30,631 nt of DNA from a virus. Made by a program: the position numbers and the translations under genes. Each line of letters starts with the position of its first letter. The stretch's first letter is position 1. This document shows positions 24,251 through 30,570 of the stretch, in pieces. Where the stretch lies: the IMG/VR virus record IMGVR_UViG_3300032311_001075, positions 1 through 30,631 of that record. One strand, written 5' to 3'. The notes under the pieces are model-generated. The model made no database searches and was not told where the DNA came from. It saw nothing but the letters and a program-made list of their open reading frames with translations.

Positions 24251-24451
24251 ATGGCAACTAAAGAATTAAATCCACAAATTATCTCAGCTGAAATCATCTC
24301 TGAAGCAATGTATGACTTAGGAGAAATGATTAAAGAAACCAGTCCTAATGCATACTCTTCTATGACTGGAAATTCACTAACAGATAGTATGATGTTCATC
24401 GGATTACAATTAGAAAGAATCGCAGATGTAATGCAAAAACAATCAAAGTAA
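24251..24451 (+). CDS. First early protein, unknown (66 aa)
   Basis: First gene after the early promoter. Mostly helical and mildly acidic: ISAEIISEAMYDLGEMIKET, then TGNSLTDSMMFIGLQLERIA, ending DVMQKQSK. No DNA-binding motif is visible. Small helical proteins at this position are common in early regions of Bacteroidota phages and often interfere with host factors, but no function can be given from sequence. A strong GAAA-capped hairpin follows (24458-24475), perhaps setting its expression apart from the initiator. Confidence 0.65.
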   Translation: MATKELNPQIISAEIISEAMYDLGEMIKETSPNAYSSMTGNSLTDSMMFIGLQLERIADVMQKQSK

Positions 24452-24457
24452 ACCAAA

Positions 24458-24475
24458 GGGGAGGGAAACCTCCCC
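24458..24475 (+). promoter_or_regulatory. GAAA-tetraloop hairpin between the first early gene and the initiator
   Basis: Perfect stem GGGGAGG / CCTCCCC closed by a GAAA loop, with no T-tract. Very stable for its size. Likely a partial terminator or mRNA-stability element that lets the upstream gene be made in excess of the initiator. It resembles the capsid-downstream hairpin at 5774-5792. Confidence 0.7.
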
Positions 24476-24501
24476 ATTACTAATATAAAACGAATACAAC
24501 A

Positions 24502-25257
24502 ATGGCAAAATCAAATCTTAAAAAAATCATTGGAAACAATGCACATTGGACTATTAATAAATCTATGTCCAGACAAATCGGTTTAACTGAAACTTTGGTA
24601 TTACAACATATCATAGATTTACAATCAGTATTTGAAAGAACTGAAATATTTCAACCTGTCAATGAAATGTCTGATGAATTATGTTTATCAGAGTATGCTA
24701 TCAAACAAGCAGTTGGTAGATTAAAATCATTAGGCCTGATTGATATCAAAAGAAAAAGTGTAGGATATAAAAACTTTTACTCAGTAAATGAAGAGGTAGT
24801 ATTAAATTATATGAATGGGGGCGTTCGATTCACCAGTGAGTCGAAAACTGCTCACCAGTTAGTCGAAGGGTCAGGTGAGTTGGAATCTTATCATGAGTTG
24901 GTTGAAAACTTACTCACCAGTGAGTCGAATACAACTTTGAGTGAGTCGAAAACTACCGCACTCAAGGATGAAAACTACCGCACTATTACTAATAATACTA
25001 CTAATAATACTTTACCAAAAATTAATACAAAGAATACTACTACTGGAGCAAATACTGATTCATCTAAAAATATAATTCAAAAAAGTATCTTAGATGTTTT
25101 AATTGATTATGATTCAGATAGTAAGAAGTATAATAACGCAATAGATGATTTTAATGAAATGGGTGGTATTGATGGTATCTCAGAATTAATGGAATGGGAT
25201 GAATCAATTAAATCTAAATGGAATCAGAAAATATTAAATGTATACGCAATTAAATAA
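24502..25257 (+). CDS. Winged-helix replication initiator (lambda O-like role) (251 aa)
   Basis: Residues 20-105 form a winged helix: TETLVLQHIIDLQSVFE, LCLSEYAIKQAVGRLKSLGL (recognition region), then IDIKRKSVGYKNFYSVNEEV for the wing. Residues 110-175 are a low-complexity linker (repeated SESKT/SESNT then Thr/Asn-rich) encoded by the DNA iterons at 24829-24984 and the AT-rich tract after them. The last 65 residues (IIQKSILDVLIDYDSDSKKY ...) are a separate helical domain that could contact a helicase loader. This order (DNA-binding domain, origin inside the linker, C-terminal contact domain) is that of lambda O. No helicase, primase or polymerase gene is visible, so the host's would be used. 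A transcription regulator is the alternative. Confidence 0.68.
   Translation: MAKSNLKKIIGNNAHWTINKSMSRQIGLTETLVLQHIIDLQSVFERTEIFQPVNEMSDELCLSEYAIKQAVGRLKSLGLIDIKRKSVGYKNFYSVNEEVVLNYMNGGVRFTSESKTAHQLVEGSGELESYHELVENLLTSESNTTLSESKTTALKDENYRTITNNTTNNTLPKINTKNTTTGANTDSSKNIIQKSILDVLIDYDSDSKKYNNAIDDFNEMGGIDGISELMEWDESIKSKWNQKILNVYAIK
24829..24984 (+). repeat. Iteron array inside the initiator gene (candidate replication origin)
   Basis: About seven direct units of 17-24 nt. Best copies are (C/T)TCACCAGTGAGTCGAA at 24829 and 24913 and CTCACCAGTTAGTCGAA at 24851; GTGAGTCGAA recurs at 24941 and degenerate copies occur near 24872, 24892 and 24959. GAAAACTACCGCACT is repeated exactly at 24948 and 24970, 22 nt apart. 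The start spacing near 21-22 nt would place sites on one face of the helix. CTCAC-CA-GTGAG within the unit is a 5-bp inverted repeat, suiting a dimeric winged helix. Unit boundaries are set by eye. Confidence 0.75.
24985..25060. other. AT-rich tract next to the iterons (candidate DNA-unwinding element)
   Basis: Directly after the last iteron, almost only A and T apart from scattered C and G. It includes two perfect tandem copies of ACTAATAATACT (24988-24999 and 25000-25011). In lambda and iteron plasmids the unwinding element lies beside the initiator sites in the same way. Melting is inferred from composition. Confidence 0.55.
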
Positions 25258-25275
25258 CACATAAAAATAAGTAAA

Positions 25276-25512
25276 ATGGCAACAACACAATTAACTGATG
25301 AACAATTACAATTACATTACATCGAACTAAACTCAGAGAGATTTAATATTATTTGTAAAGCAACAGAAAAGAAACTTGAACAAATTGATAACAATTTTGT
25401 AAAAGAAGTATTAACCACTTGTTGGAAAGCAAGGAGAATAACATTCAAACAATTTAAAGTATTATGGAACTTTAACTCAAACGTAATACCAGAATATAGA
25501 GATTTTAACTAA
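25276..25512 (+). CDS. Small helical early protein, unknown (78 aa)
   Basis: Eighteen nt after the initiator gene. Helical and charged: LTDEQLQLHYIELNSERFNI, then CKATEKKLEQIDNNFVKEVL, ending WNFNSNVIPEYRDFN. Two single cysteines, no obvious metal motif. The position suggests a replication or host-takeover accessory. I do not recognise a family. Confidence 0.55.
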   Translation: MATTQLTDEQLQLHYIELNSERFNIICKATEKKLEQIDNNFVKEVLTTCWKARRITFKQFKVLWNFNSNVIPEYRDFN

Positions 25513-25529
25513 TTAAAAAAACAAATAAA

Positions 25530-25709
25530 ATGGAAGTATTAAAATTAATCATTGAAGCAAGTATCAAAACTCAGGAAGAGTTCGTAAAGTATTTAGAACT
25601 TTACAAAGGTAAAGGACAAAGTAAAGAATATTACCTAAACTTAGGTAAGTTAGAAACATCAAAAACTATCCTTAAATTAATCAATCAATTAGAAAATGAA
25701 GAAAAATAA
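25530..25709 (+). CDS. Small charged early protein, unknown (59 aa)
   Basis: Starts MEVLKLIIEASIKTQEEFVK, continues with YLELYKGKGQSKEYYLNLGK and ends with ILKLINQLENEEK. It fills the gap between the 78-aa and 74-aa genes, with 14 nt overlap into the next gene. Amphipathic helices suggest a small helical bundle or a protein-binding peptide. Function unknown. Confidence 0.55.
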   Translation: MEVLKLIIEASIKTQEEFVKYLELYKGKGQSKEYYLNLGKLETSKTILKLINQLENEEK

Positions 25710-25920
25710 CATACCATTGGGGTGTAGAATACTCTTAGGAACTCGTCTAGCCCATCTAATTTCAATCATCTCCTTTGGACAAGGGAAACATATCGCCTCC
25801 TACATTGCAGTGGACTTATTAGGGTTCAAATCGTGTGGGTGTTGTGAACGTCAGGAATTTCTAGACAAACTATTTTGTAAATCACATAATGGTAATTGCA
25901 ATCAAATCAAATTATTTTAA
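25696..25920 (+). CDS. Small Cys-motif early protein (74 aa)
   Basis: Starts inside the 59-aa gene (14 nt overlap). The C-terminal half has LLGFKSCGCCERQEFLDKLF followed by CKSHNGNCNQ: a CGCCxRxExLxxxF motif that I recall from short Bacteroidota phage proteins in which KxCGGCxxRxExLN follows a helix. The N-terminal half is hydrophobic (CRILLGTRLAHLISIISF) and may pack on the second helix. Zinc binding is possible. Function unknown. Confidence 0.6.
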   Translation: MKKNNIPLGCRILLGTRLAHLISIISFGQGKHIASYIAVDLLGFKSCGCCERQEFLDKLFCKSHNGNCNQIKLF

Positions 25921-25938
25921 ATAAAACAAAAAACAACT

Positions 25939-26229
25939 ATGTCACAAATCACACAAGAAACTTCAGGTAGTTTATTTACTATCGGTGGATTAACACAACA
26001 ACAAACTAAACCAATTGACCCTAATGCATTATATGCAGTTAATTGGAACTCACTTACAAAAGTAGAAGATTTAATCTTAGTACTTGCATCACTTGGTTTT
26101 GCATTCAGTTCTCAACATCCTCATTGGAATAATATTCAACATCTTTTAGATACTGAAAATCCGTTATATCCTCAACAACCAGTTGCAGAAGAAAAGGAAC
26201 TTAAATTACCTAAAATTAAAAAAGTATAA
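25939..26229 (+). CDS. Hypothetical early protein (96 aa)
   Basis: Eighteen nt after the 74-aa gene. The N-terminal 30 residues are Gln/Thr-rich and likely flexible. The core (YAVNWNSLTKVEDLILVLAS, then LGFAFSSQHPHWNNIQHLLD) is a small helical unit with a Phe/His/Trp cluster, followed by a Pro/Lys tail (EEKELKLPKIKKV). I recall a V..W..L..veDlilvla..g....... layout in other phage hypotheticals. No motif indicates a function. Confidence 0.55.
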   Translation: MSQITQETSGSLFTIGGLTQQQTKPIDPNALYAVNWNSLTKVEDLILVLASLGFAFSSQHPHWNNIQHLLDTENPLYPQQPVAEEKELKLPKIKKV

Positions 26230-26286
26230 CAGGTCCTTATTTATCGGAATCTTAAAAAACGCATACTTATATAAAAGGAACACATA

Positions 26287-26532
26287 ATGAGCACAGAAAA
26301 CATACCATATCATCCTTATACAAAAGAAGAGTATTTAGGATTAAAAGATACATTTGAAAAGAATGTAACCCAATATCTTCCAGATTTCTTAACAGATTGG
26401 GCTTGGAACAATTATAAAAAGATTACTGGTGTTAACGAACCCAAACCTTGCAATTGTGGTAGTGCAGCAGCACATTGGAGAAAGGCAACCGAAACTATTC
26501 GTGAATTTATCAACAAAGTAGAAGGAGTTTAA
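26287..26532 (+). CDS. Small PCNCGS protein, unknown (81 aa)
   Basis: Helical: LGLKDTFEKNVTQYLPDFLT then WAWNNYKKITGVNEPKPCNC, with CNCGSAAAHWRKATETIREF at the end. The CxCGS...HW motif could bind a metal. It ends overlapping the sigma-like gene by one base (TAATG at 26530-26534), so the two are coupled. An AAGGA at about 12 nt before its start is one of few SD-like sequences here. I do not recognise a family. Confidence 0.58.
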   Translation: MSTENIPYHPYTKEEYLGLKDTFEKNVTQYLPDFLTDWAWNNYKKITGVNEPKPCNCGSAAAHWRKATETIREFINKVEGV

Positions 26533-27086
26533 TGAGTACACAAAGTGAATGTCAGAGAAGATTAACAAATCTTTACAAAGAATCTCACGATTGGTTACTC
26601 AAAGCATCATTCAATATCACTCATGATACGGAAGAATCCGCTGATATGGTTGCAGAACTTTATCTTTATCTTAGTGAGAAATGTAATCCAAAGATATTTT
26701 GGGGTAAAGATTCATACAATCTCCTTTACTTACATCAGTTTCTAAAACATCGTTGGTATAATAAAACACCAAAGTTAAACAAATCAGTATCATTCTCATC
26801 ACTTACACACGAAAAGGATTTCAAATGGATTGCAGATGAAGAATATGATTTAGAAAGTGATATATCGATGATGAAAGCATATGATGATGTTATTATTGAA
26901 TTGAAAGCATTACAAACAACAAAACTTTGGCCTAAAGCAAGAATCTATGAATTATATTGGATGAGCCCCGATACTCTTAAAGAAGTGGCAAACAAAATAG
27001 GAATATCTTCATCCACAACATTCATAGCAATAAAACGAATAAGACAACATTTAGCGAACACAATCAAAAACCCATTTAAAATATGA
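26532..27086 (+). CDS. Sigma-factor-like transcription regulator (184 aa)
   Basis: The ESADMVAELYLYLSEK segment (about 36-51) resembles sigma region 2.1, FLKHRWYN the following helix, and the C-terminal domain (RIYELYWMSPDTLKEVANKI, then GISSSTTFIAIKRIRQHLA) a region-4 helix-turn-helix for the -35 element. The acidic linker (about 100-120) separates them. Length fits an ECF-type factor. The likely job is to direct host RNA polymerase to virion promoters, for which the TGTTATAT-type motifs are candidates. ATGA overlap (27083-27086) joins it to the HNH gene. Confidence 0.68.
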   Translation: MSTQSECQRRLTNLYKESHDWLLKASFNITHDTEESADMVAELYLYLSEKCNPKIFWGKDSYNLLYLHQFLKHRWYNKTPKLNKSVSFSSLTHEKDFKWIADEEYDLESDISMMKAYDDVIIELKALQTTKLWPKARIYELYWMSPDTLKEVANKIGISSSTTFIAIKRIRQHLANTIKNPFKI

Positions 27087-27490
27087 AAGAAGAAATATGG
27101 AAATCAGTAGAAGGTTACGACATCTACGAAATATCAAATCTCGGTAGAGTAAAGAGTTTAGCAAGAGATACACGTGTAGGTAATAGAGGTGGTATCAAAC
27201 ACAGACCTGAATTTATAATGAAAGGATGTGATTTTGGTTATGAGTATCTTAAAGTTAATTTAAAAACCAATACCGGTAAGATAAATAATGTAAAGGTACA
27301 TAGATTAGTTGCACAACACTTTATCCCTAATCCAGAAAACAAACGTTGCGTTAATCACAAAGATTTCAATCGTTGTAACAATGATGTAGATAATTTAGAG
27401 TGGGTAACACACGCAGAGAATAATAAACACCAAAGAGATGCAGGTAGACATAGTAATGGTAGAGGAAAGAATAAAAAACCAATTCAATAA
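27083..27490 (+). CDS. NUMOD4/HNH endonuclease (135 aa)
   Basis: Residues 1-30 (EIWKSVEGYDIYEISNLGRV) form a NUMOD4 DNA-binding motif typical of free-standing homing endonucleases. Residues 74-120 form an HNH nuclease: VHRLVAQHFIPNPENKR, CVNHKDFNRCNNDVDNLEWV (His, Asn) and a following THAENNKH (His). It is joined to the sigma-like gene by an ATGA overlap and to the next gene by TAATG at 27490. No intron or intein is visible around it. Cleaves DNA, target unknown; a role in packaging as for some phage HNH proteins near terminases is possible but this one is about 0.6 kb from the small terminase. Confidence 0.85.
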   Translation: MKEEIWKSVEGYDIYEISNLGRVKSLARDTRVGNRGGIKHRPEFIMKGCDFGYEYLKVNLKTNTGKINNVKVHRLVAQHFIPNPENKRCVNHKDFNRCNNDVDNLEWVTHAENNKHQRDAGRHSNGRGKNKKPIQ

Positions 27491-27858
27491 TGCCAAGTGA
27501 GTGGAAAAGAACTGCTAAATCAGGCAGAGTATATTATACCAAATCAAAAGCATATATCCCAACAGAAAGAAAGAAGGATATCAAACCCTTTATGCATTCA
27601 AAGACTGACCCATACTATCTTGCGTACTTCGAAAAGAAACAAAAGATAAAGAGTGAGTATCCCTTTTGGTATAATATGAATCAGGAACAATGGAGAGAAT
27701 ACTACAATAGAGTATATACACTAATGCAAACTGATGAAGATTATCAGTATTGGATAAAGATAGTAAATGCAACTGAAAGACAAAAGATTAATTGGGATGT
27801 ATTAGATAGAAAGATTGCAAGGAATGAAGAGTACCCAAATGGATTTACACACGATTAA
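27490..27858 (+). CDS. Basic hypothetical protein (122 aa)
   Basis: One-base overlap with the HNH stop. Rich in Lys, Tyr and Trp: WKRTAKSGRVYYTKSKAYIP, then HSKTDPYYLAYFEKKQKIKS and WREYYNRVYTLMQTDEDYQY. The high aromatic and basic content suggests nucleic-acid or protein contact. No known domain is visible to me. Position right before the 56-aa gene places it in the early-to-packaging transition. Confidence 0.55.
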   Translation: MPSEWKRTAKSGRVYYTKSKAYIPTERKKDIKPFMHSKTDPYYLAYFEKKQKIKSEYPFWYNMNQEQWREYYNRVYTLMQTDEDYQYWIKIVNATERQKINWDVLDRKIARNEEYPNGFTHD

Positions 27859-27869
27859 AACAAAATAAG

Positions 27870-28040
27870 ATGGAATTAACAACAGACAACAACGAACAAA
27901 CACTTTACGAAATAGATTTCGATAAGGTAAATGGATTAGAAGACCTAAAGGCAGTGATTAAGGGATTAAGAATAATCTTTAATGAATCGGCTCCTGCATG
28001 GGATGAATTAGAACCTTATCTAAAACCATTAGAGGACTAA
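27870..28040 (+). CDS. Small acidic protein (56 aa)
   Basis: Starts MELTTDNNEQTLYEIDFDKV, with a central KAVIKGLRIIFNESAPAWDE and an acidic end (LKPLED, TAA at 28038). The LKAVIKGLRIxF helix and AWDxLxPYL end resemble small phage proteins seen before terminase genes. No function can be stated. It follows the 122-aa gene after 11 nt. Confidence 0.6.
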   Translation: MELTTDNNEQTLYEIDFDKVNGLEDLKAVIKGLRIIFNESAPAWDELEPYLKPLED

Positions 28041-28059
28041 CTACAAACTCATCGTTATG

Positions 28060-28069
28060 TGTTATATAT
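28060..28069 (+). promoter_or_regulatory. TGTTATATAT motif upstream of the terminase genes
   Basis: Third identical copy of the 10-mer (also 201-210 and 6484-6493), in a 64-nt gap, 35 nt before the small terminase start. The place fits a promoter for the packaging and virion genes, recognised perhaps by the sigma-like protein. No canonical TTTG -33 element lies at the right distance. Confidence 0.4.
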
Positions 28070-28104
28070 ATGTATATACGATAAAATAACGAAGAAAAAC
28101 GATT

Positions 28105-28410
28105 ATGGCAAAGTTTGAGAAGGGAAATAAGTTATCAAAGGGAAGACCTGCTGGTGCATTAAATCGTTCAACTGAAGAAATGAAGTTGACGATTACTCGT
28201 GCAGTTAACAACACTCTCAATTCACTTACTAAAGATTTAGAAGAGATAAAGAAAAGAAATCCCGAAAGGGCAATGGAACTTGCACTAAAGTTATTAGAGT
28301 ACACAATGCCTAAATTAAAATCGGTAGATATAAATGGTTCACTTCAGGTGGACCAAAGGATTCAACAAATCACAGTGAATATCAATAAGAAGGAAATACC
28401 AGATGAGTAG
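28105..28410 (+). CDS. Small terminase-like protein (101 aa)
   Basis: Starts KFEKGNKLSKGRPAGALNRS, a basic GRPxGxxN motif found at the N-terminus of many small terminases and DUF5681-type proteins, followed by a helical middle (LTKDLEEIKKRNPERAMELA, LKLLEYTMPKLKSVDI) and a beta-like end. It recognises phage DNA for packaging. It overlaps the large terminase start (28403) by 8 nt. The family is clear in pattern though the size is on the low side. Confidence 0.75.
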   Translation: MAKFEKGNKLSKGRPAGALNRSTEEMKLTITRAVNNTLNSLTKDLEEIKKRNPERAMELALKLLEYTMPKLKSVDINGSLQVDQRIQQITVNINKKEIPDE

Positions 28411-29560
28411 AACCGTCAACATAGAAACTACAATTACCTTTGAACATATAAATGAATCAAAGAGTAGAATCGTTCAGTTGATTGGTGGTACGCGTAGTGG
28501 AAAGAGTTTCGGTGTAACACAATTTTTAATTGTTAAGGCATTAGAAGAGAAAAGAGATATCTCAATTGTAAGAAAAACCATCCCATCACTAAAGAGAACT
28601 AACATAAAGGATTTCAAAGAGATTATGTTGCAACTCGATATATGGGTAGAAGATAGTTGGAATGTTACTGAAAGAGTGTATACATTTGTTAACGGGTCTC
28701 AGTTTACATTTGTTAATACTGATGATGCAGATAAACTAAGAGGATTGAAATCAGATATCCTATGGTGTGATGAAGCATCAGAGATAGATGAGAATAGTTA
28801 CTTTCAGTTATCCATCCGTACATCAGGTAAGATAATTCTCTCATACAATCCTACCGTCTCTCCTTTCCATTGGTTGAGACAGATGAACGATTGTGATAGA
28901 TTCGTTACCACATATAGAGATAATCCGTTCCTGCCCGCTGAAATGATTAAAGCGATAGAGGAATTAGAAGTGAAGAACCCTAAGTTGTGGAAGATATACG
29001 GAAAGGGTGAGTTTGCACCTAATGAGAAATCAATTTATAAGTTTGAGGTAATAGAAGAATATGAAGCAGAGTTTGTGGCATTTGGATTGGATTGGGGTTA
29101 CAATGACCCAATGGCAATGGTTGCAGTTTATAGAAATGGTGATAATCTTTATGTAGAAGAAGTAATTTACGAAAAAGGAATGACGATGACTGATTTAGTA
29201 CATCGCCTTAAATCGTTAGGGATAGAGAGAGAAGAGATATGGTGTGATAGTTCAGAACCCCGTAGTGTAGAGGAATTGTACAGAGCAGGATTCAATGCTA
29301 AACCTGTGAAGAAAGGTCCAGATTCTATTAAGTTTGGTATTGGTATATTACAAAACTTTAAGATACACGTTAAGAAAGATTCACAAAACGTTATCAATGA
29401 AATGTATGGGTATCAATACGCAACTGATAAAGGTGGTTATACTACTGATACACCTGAAGAGGGATTAGACCATAGTTTAGATGCACTGAGGTATGTAGGT
29501 ATGATGAAGTTATCACTTAAAGCTCAAAGTAAAGGAAGTTATGCAATTACGATTAAATAA
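28403..29560 (+). CDS. terL: Terminase large subunit, PBSX/Terminase_3 type (385 aa)
   Basis: DNA packaging motor and headful nuclease. Walker A GGTRSGKS at 28-35, Walker B ILWCDE at 119-124, and coupling motif SYNPTVS near 147-153. The nuclease domain has GLDWGYNDP (Asp230), WCDSSEPRS (Asp282) and DHSLDALRY (356-364) as metal-binding positions. The length and order fit the PBSX-like Terminase_3 family. Just after it, overlapping by 20 nt, is a 54-aa membrane protein. Overlap with TerS supports coupled translation. Confidence 0.93.
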   Translation: MSRTVNIETTITFEHINESKSRIVQLIGGTRSGKSFGVTQFLIVKALEEKRDISIVRKTIPSLKRTNIKDFKEIMLQLDIWVEDSWNVTERVYTFVNGSQFTFVNTDDADKLRGLKSDILWCDEASEIDENSYFQLSIRTSGKIILSYNPTVSPFHWLRQMNDCDRFVTTYRDNPFLPAEMIKAIEELEVKNPKLWKIYGKGEFAPNEKSIYKFEVIEEYEAEFVAFGLDWGYNDPMAMVAVYRNGDNLYVEEVIYEKGMTMTDLVHRLKSLGIEREEIWCDSSEPRSVEELYRAGFNAKPVKKGPDSIKFGIGILQNFKIHVKKDSQNVINEMYGYQYATDKGGYTTDTPEEGLDHSLDALRYVGMMKLSLKAQSKGSYAITIK

Positions 29561-29705
29561 ATTCATAAGGGTCTTCTTTGAAGTATGGGTTCGATTGGCA
29601 CTGATATGGGTAATCCTTGCATTACTAATAGATGCAATTGCACTAACCTTACACTTTATGGATAGAGAAGATATAACAAAAGAAATAATAAACCGAATAG
29701 TATGA
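29541..29705 (+). CDS. Small single-span membrane protein, holin candidate (54 aa)
   Basis: Begins at the ATG inside the last codons of terL, reading MQLRLNKFIRVFFEVWVRLA, then LIWVILALLIDAIALTLHFM and a charged end (DREDITKEIINRIV, stop 29703-29705). One strong hydrophobic helix with a basic N-terminus and charged C-terminus. The stop overlaps the next start by ATGA (29702-29705), which supports a real gene. Holin is a guess: no other lysis gene is visible. Confidence 0.55.
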   Translation: MQLRLNKFIRVFFEVWVRLALIWVILALLIDAIALTLHFMDREDITKEIINRIV

Positions 29706-29911
29706 GTGAATTAAAATGGAGTGATGATGATATCAGACAATTAAGAGATGCAGTTAATCACCTATTGGAAATCAATGATGAATTAAACGCAAAGGTTATA
29801 GCAATGGATGCATATGTGAAGAATGGTGATGCTAAGTTAAAACTGGCAGCAAGATATATTAATCAATTGGAATCCGTATTGGAATCCTATAACATAGAAT
29901 GTAAAAATTAA
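29702..29911 (+). CDS. Small coiled-coil protein (69 aa)
   Basis: Helical throughout: DDDIRQLRDAVNHLLEINDE, LNAKVIAMDAYVKNGDAKLK, ARYINQLESVLESYN. Heptad-like Leu/Ile spacing indicates a coiled coil. It lies between the membrane protein and the chaperone (5 nt gap). Unknown role; coiled-coil proteins next to holin-like genes may be spanins or holin partners, but no lipobox or membrane segment is present. Confidence 0.52.
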   Translation: MSELKWSDDDIRQLRDAVNHLLEINDELNAKVIAMDAYVKNGDAKLKLAARYINQLESVLESYNIECKN

Positions 29912-29916
29912 ATAAT

Positions 29917-30570
29917 ATGAGAGAACAATTAGAAATTGTAATACCTACCGATTGGAGTGATATTACATTAAGACAGTATTTGGATTTGCAAAAGGATTTA
30001 GAATCATACAAAGATGATACTAAGGCACAAGAAGCATTCCTTCTCCTACACTTATGTGGTTTAGATGGTGAGAAGATTGGGAAACTAACTACTGTATCAT
30101 ACAATGAGTTAATCAGTAACATATCAAATCTATTTAAGAATAGAGAACATAATCTTCAGACATCAGTTAAATTTGGTGATACTGATTATGGATTCGAACC
30201 TAACCTATCTAAGATGTCTTATGGTGCATATGTGGATATCAGTAAATACGAATCCATTGCAATAGATGATAATTGGTCACAGATAATGAATATCCTATAT
30301 AGACCAATAGAAAAGGTATTTAAGGGTTACTATACCATCAAACAATATGATGGTAATCTCGATAATCAGAAATGGTATGATGTTACAATGGATGTTCACT
30401 TTGGTGCATACTTTTTTTTTGTTCGTTTGTTAAAGGGCTTACAGAACTCTACCCTGAACTCTACGATGCAGACTTCGGAGATTCCTCACAGCATCAAATC
30501 AATTTTGGAAAAAAGTGGAAAGCTTATCCAACAATCGTACAGTTGGCAGGAGGAGATATTCAAAAAATAG
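29917..30570 (+). CDS. Tail assembly chaperone, frame-0 product (G-like, 217 aa)
   Basis: The N-terminal 160 residues match a chaperone family of Bacteroidota phages in my memory: IVIPTDWSDITLRQYLDLQK, VKFGDTDYGFEPNLSKMSYG, YVDISKYES and NIMNILYRPIE, then a HFGAYFFF segment. A run of nine T at 30412-30420 encodes FFF. In frame 0 the protein continues for 50 further residues (VRLLKGLQNSTLNSTM...) to 30570. The -1 frame, open from 30381, continues instead past the window end to 175. This is the G / G-T layout of tail chaperones. The other reading is a lost T in the assembly. Confidence 0.72.
   Translation: MREQLEIVIPTDWSDITLRQYLDLQKDLESYKDDTKAQEAFLLLHLCGLDGEKIGKLTTVSYNELISNISNLFKNREHNLQTSVKFGDTDYGFEPNLSKMSYGAYVDISKYESIAIDDNWSQIMNILYRPIEKVFKGYYTIKQYDGNLDNQKWYDVTMDVHFGAYFFFVRLLKGLQNSTLNSTMQTSEIPHSIKSILEKSGKLIQQSYSWQEEIFKK
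30412..30420 (+). promoter_or_regulatory. T9 slippery site (candidate -1 frameshift)
   Basis: Frame-0 codons are TAC TTT TTT TTT GTT, so the last seven T form T_TTT_TTT, a perfect N_NNW_WWH heptamer. A -1 slip re-reads the last T as TGT and gives CSFVKGLTELYPELYDADFG in the -1 frame. No strong downstream stem is obvious; a short AGGG/CCCT pairing starts about 13 nt after the run. Ten T in the true genome would give the same fusion without slippage. Confidence 0.6.

Noticed and set aside
24145-24477. 110-aa minus-strand open frame over the early leader and 66-aa gene
   Set aside because: Would oppose the early promoter and cover the first early gene; composition looks like a shadow and it has no promoter or neighbour.
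24829-24984. Repeat array considered as CRISPR
   Set aside because: Units are contiguous and degenerate with no unique spacers, no cas genes, and lie inside a coding sequence; iterons fit better.
29917-30570. Chaperone considered as a frameshifted pseudogene
   Set aside because: Both frames stay open and family-like around a perfect slippery heptamer, which fits programmed shifting or a one-base assembly error better than decay.
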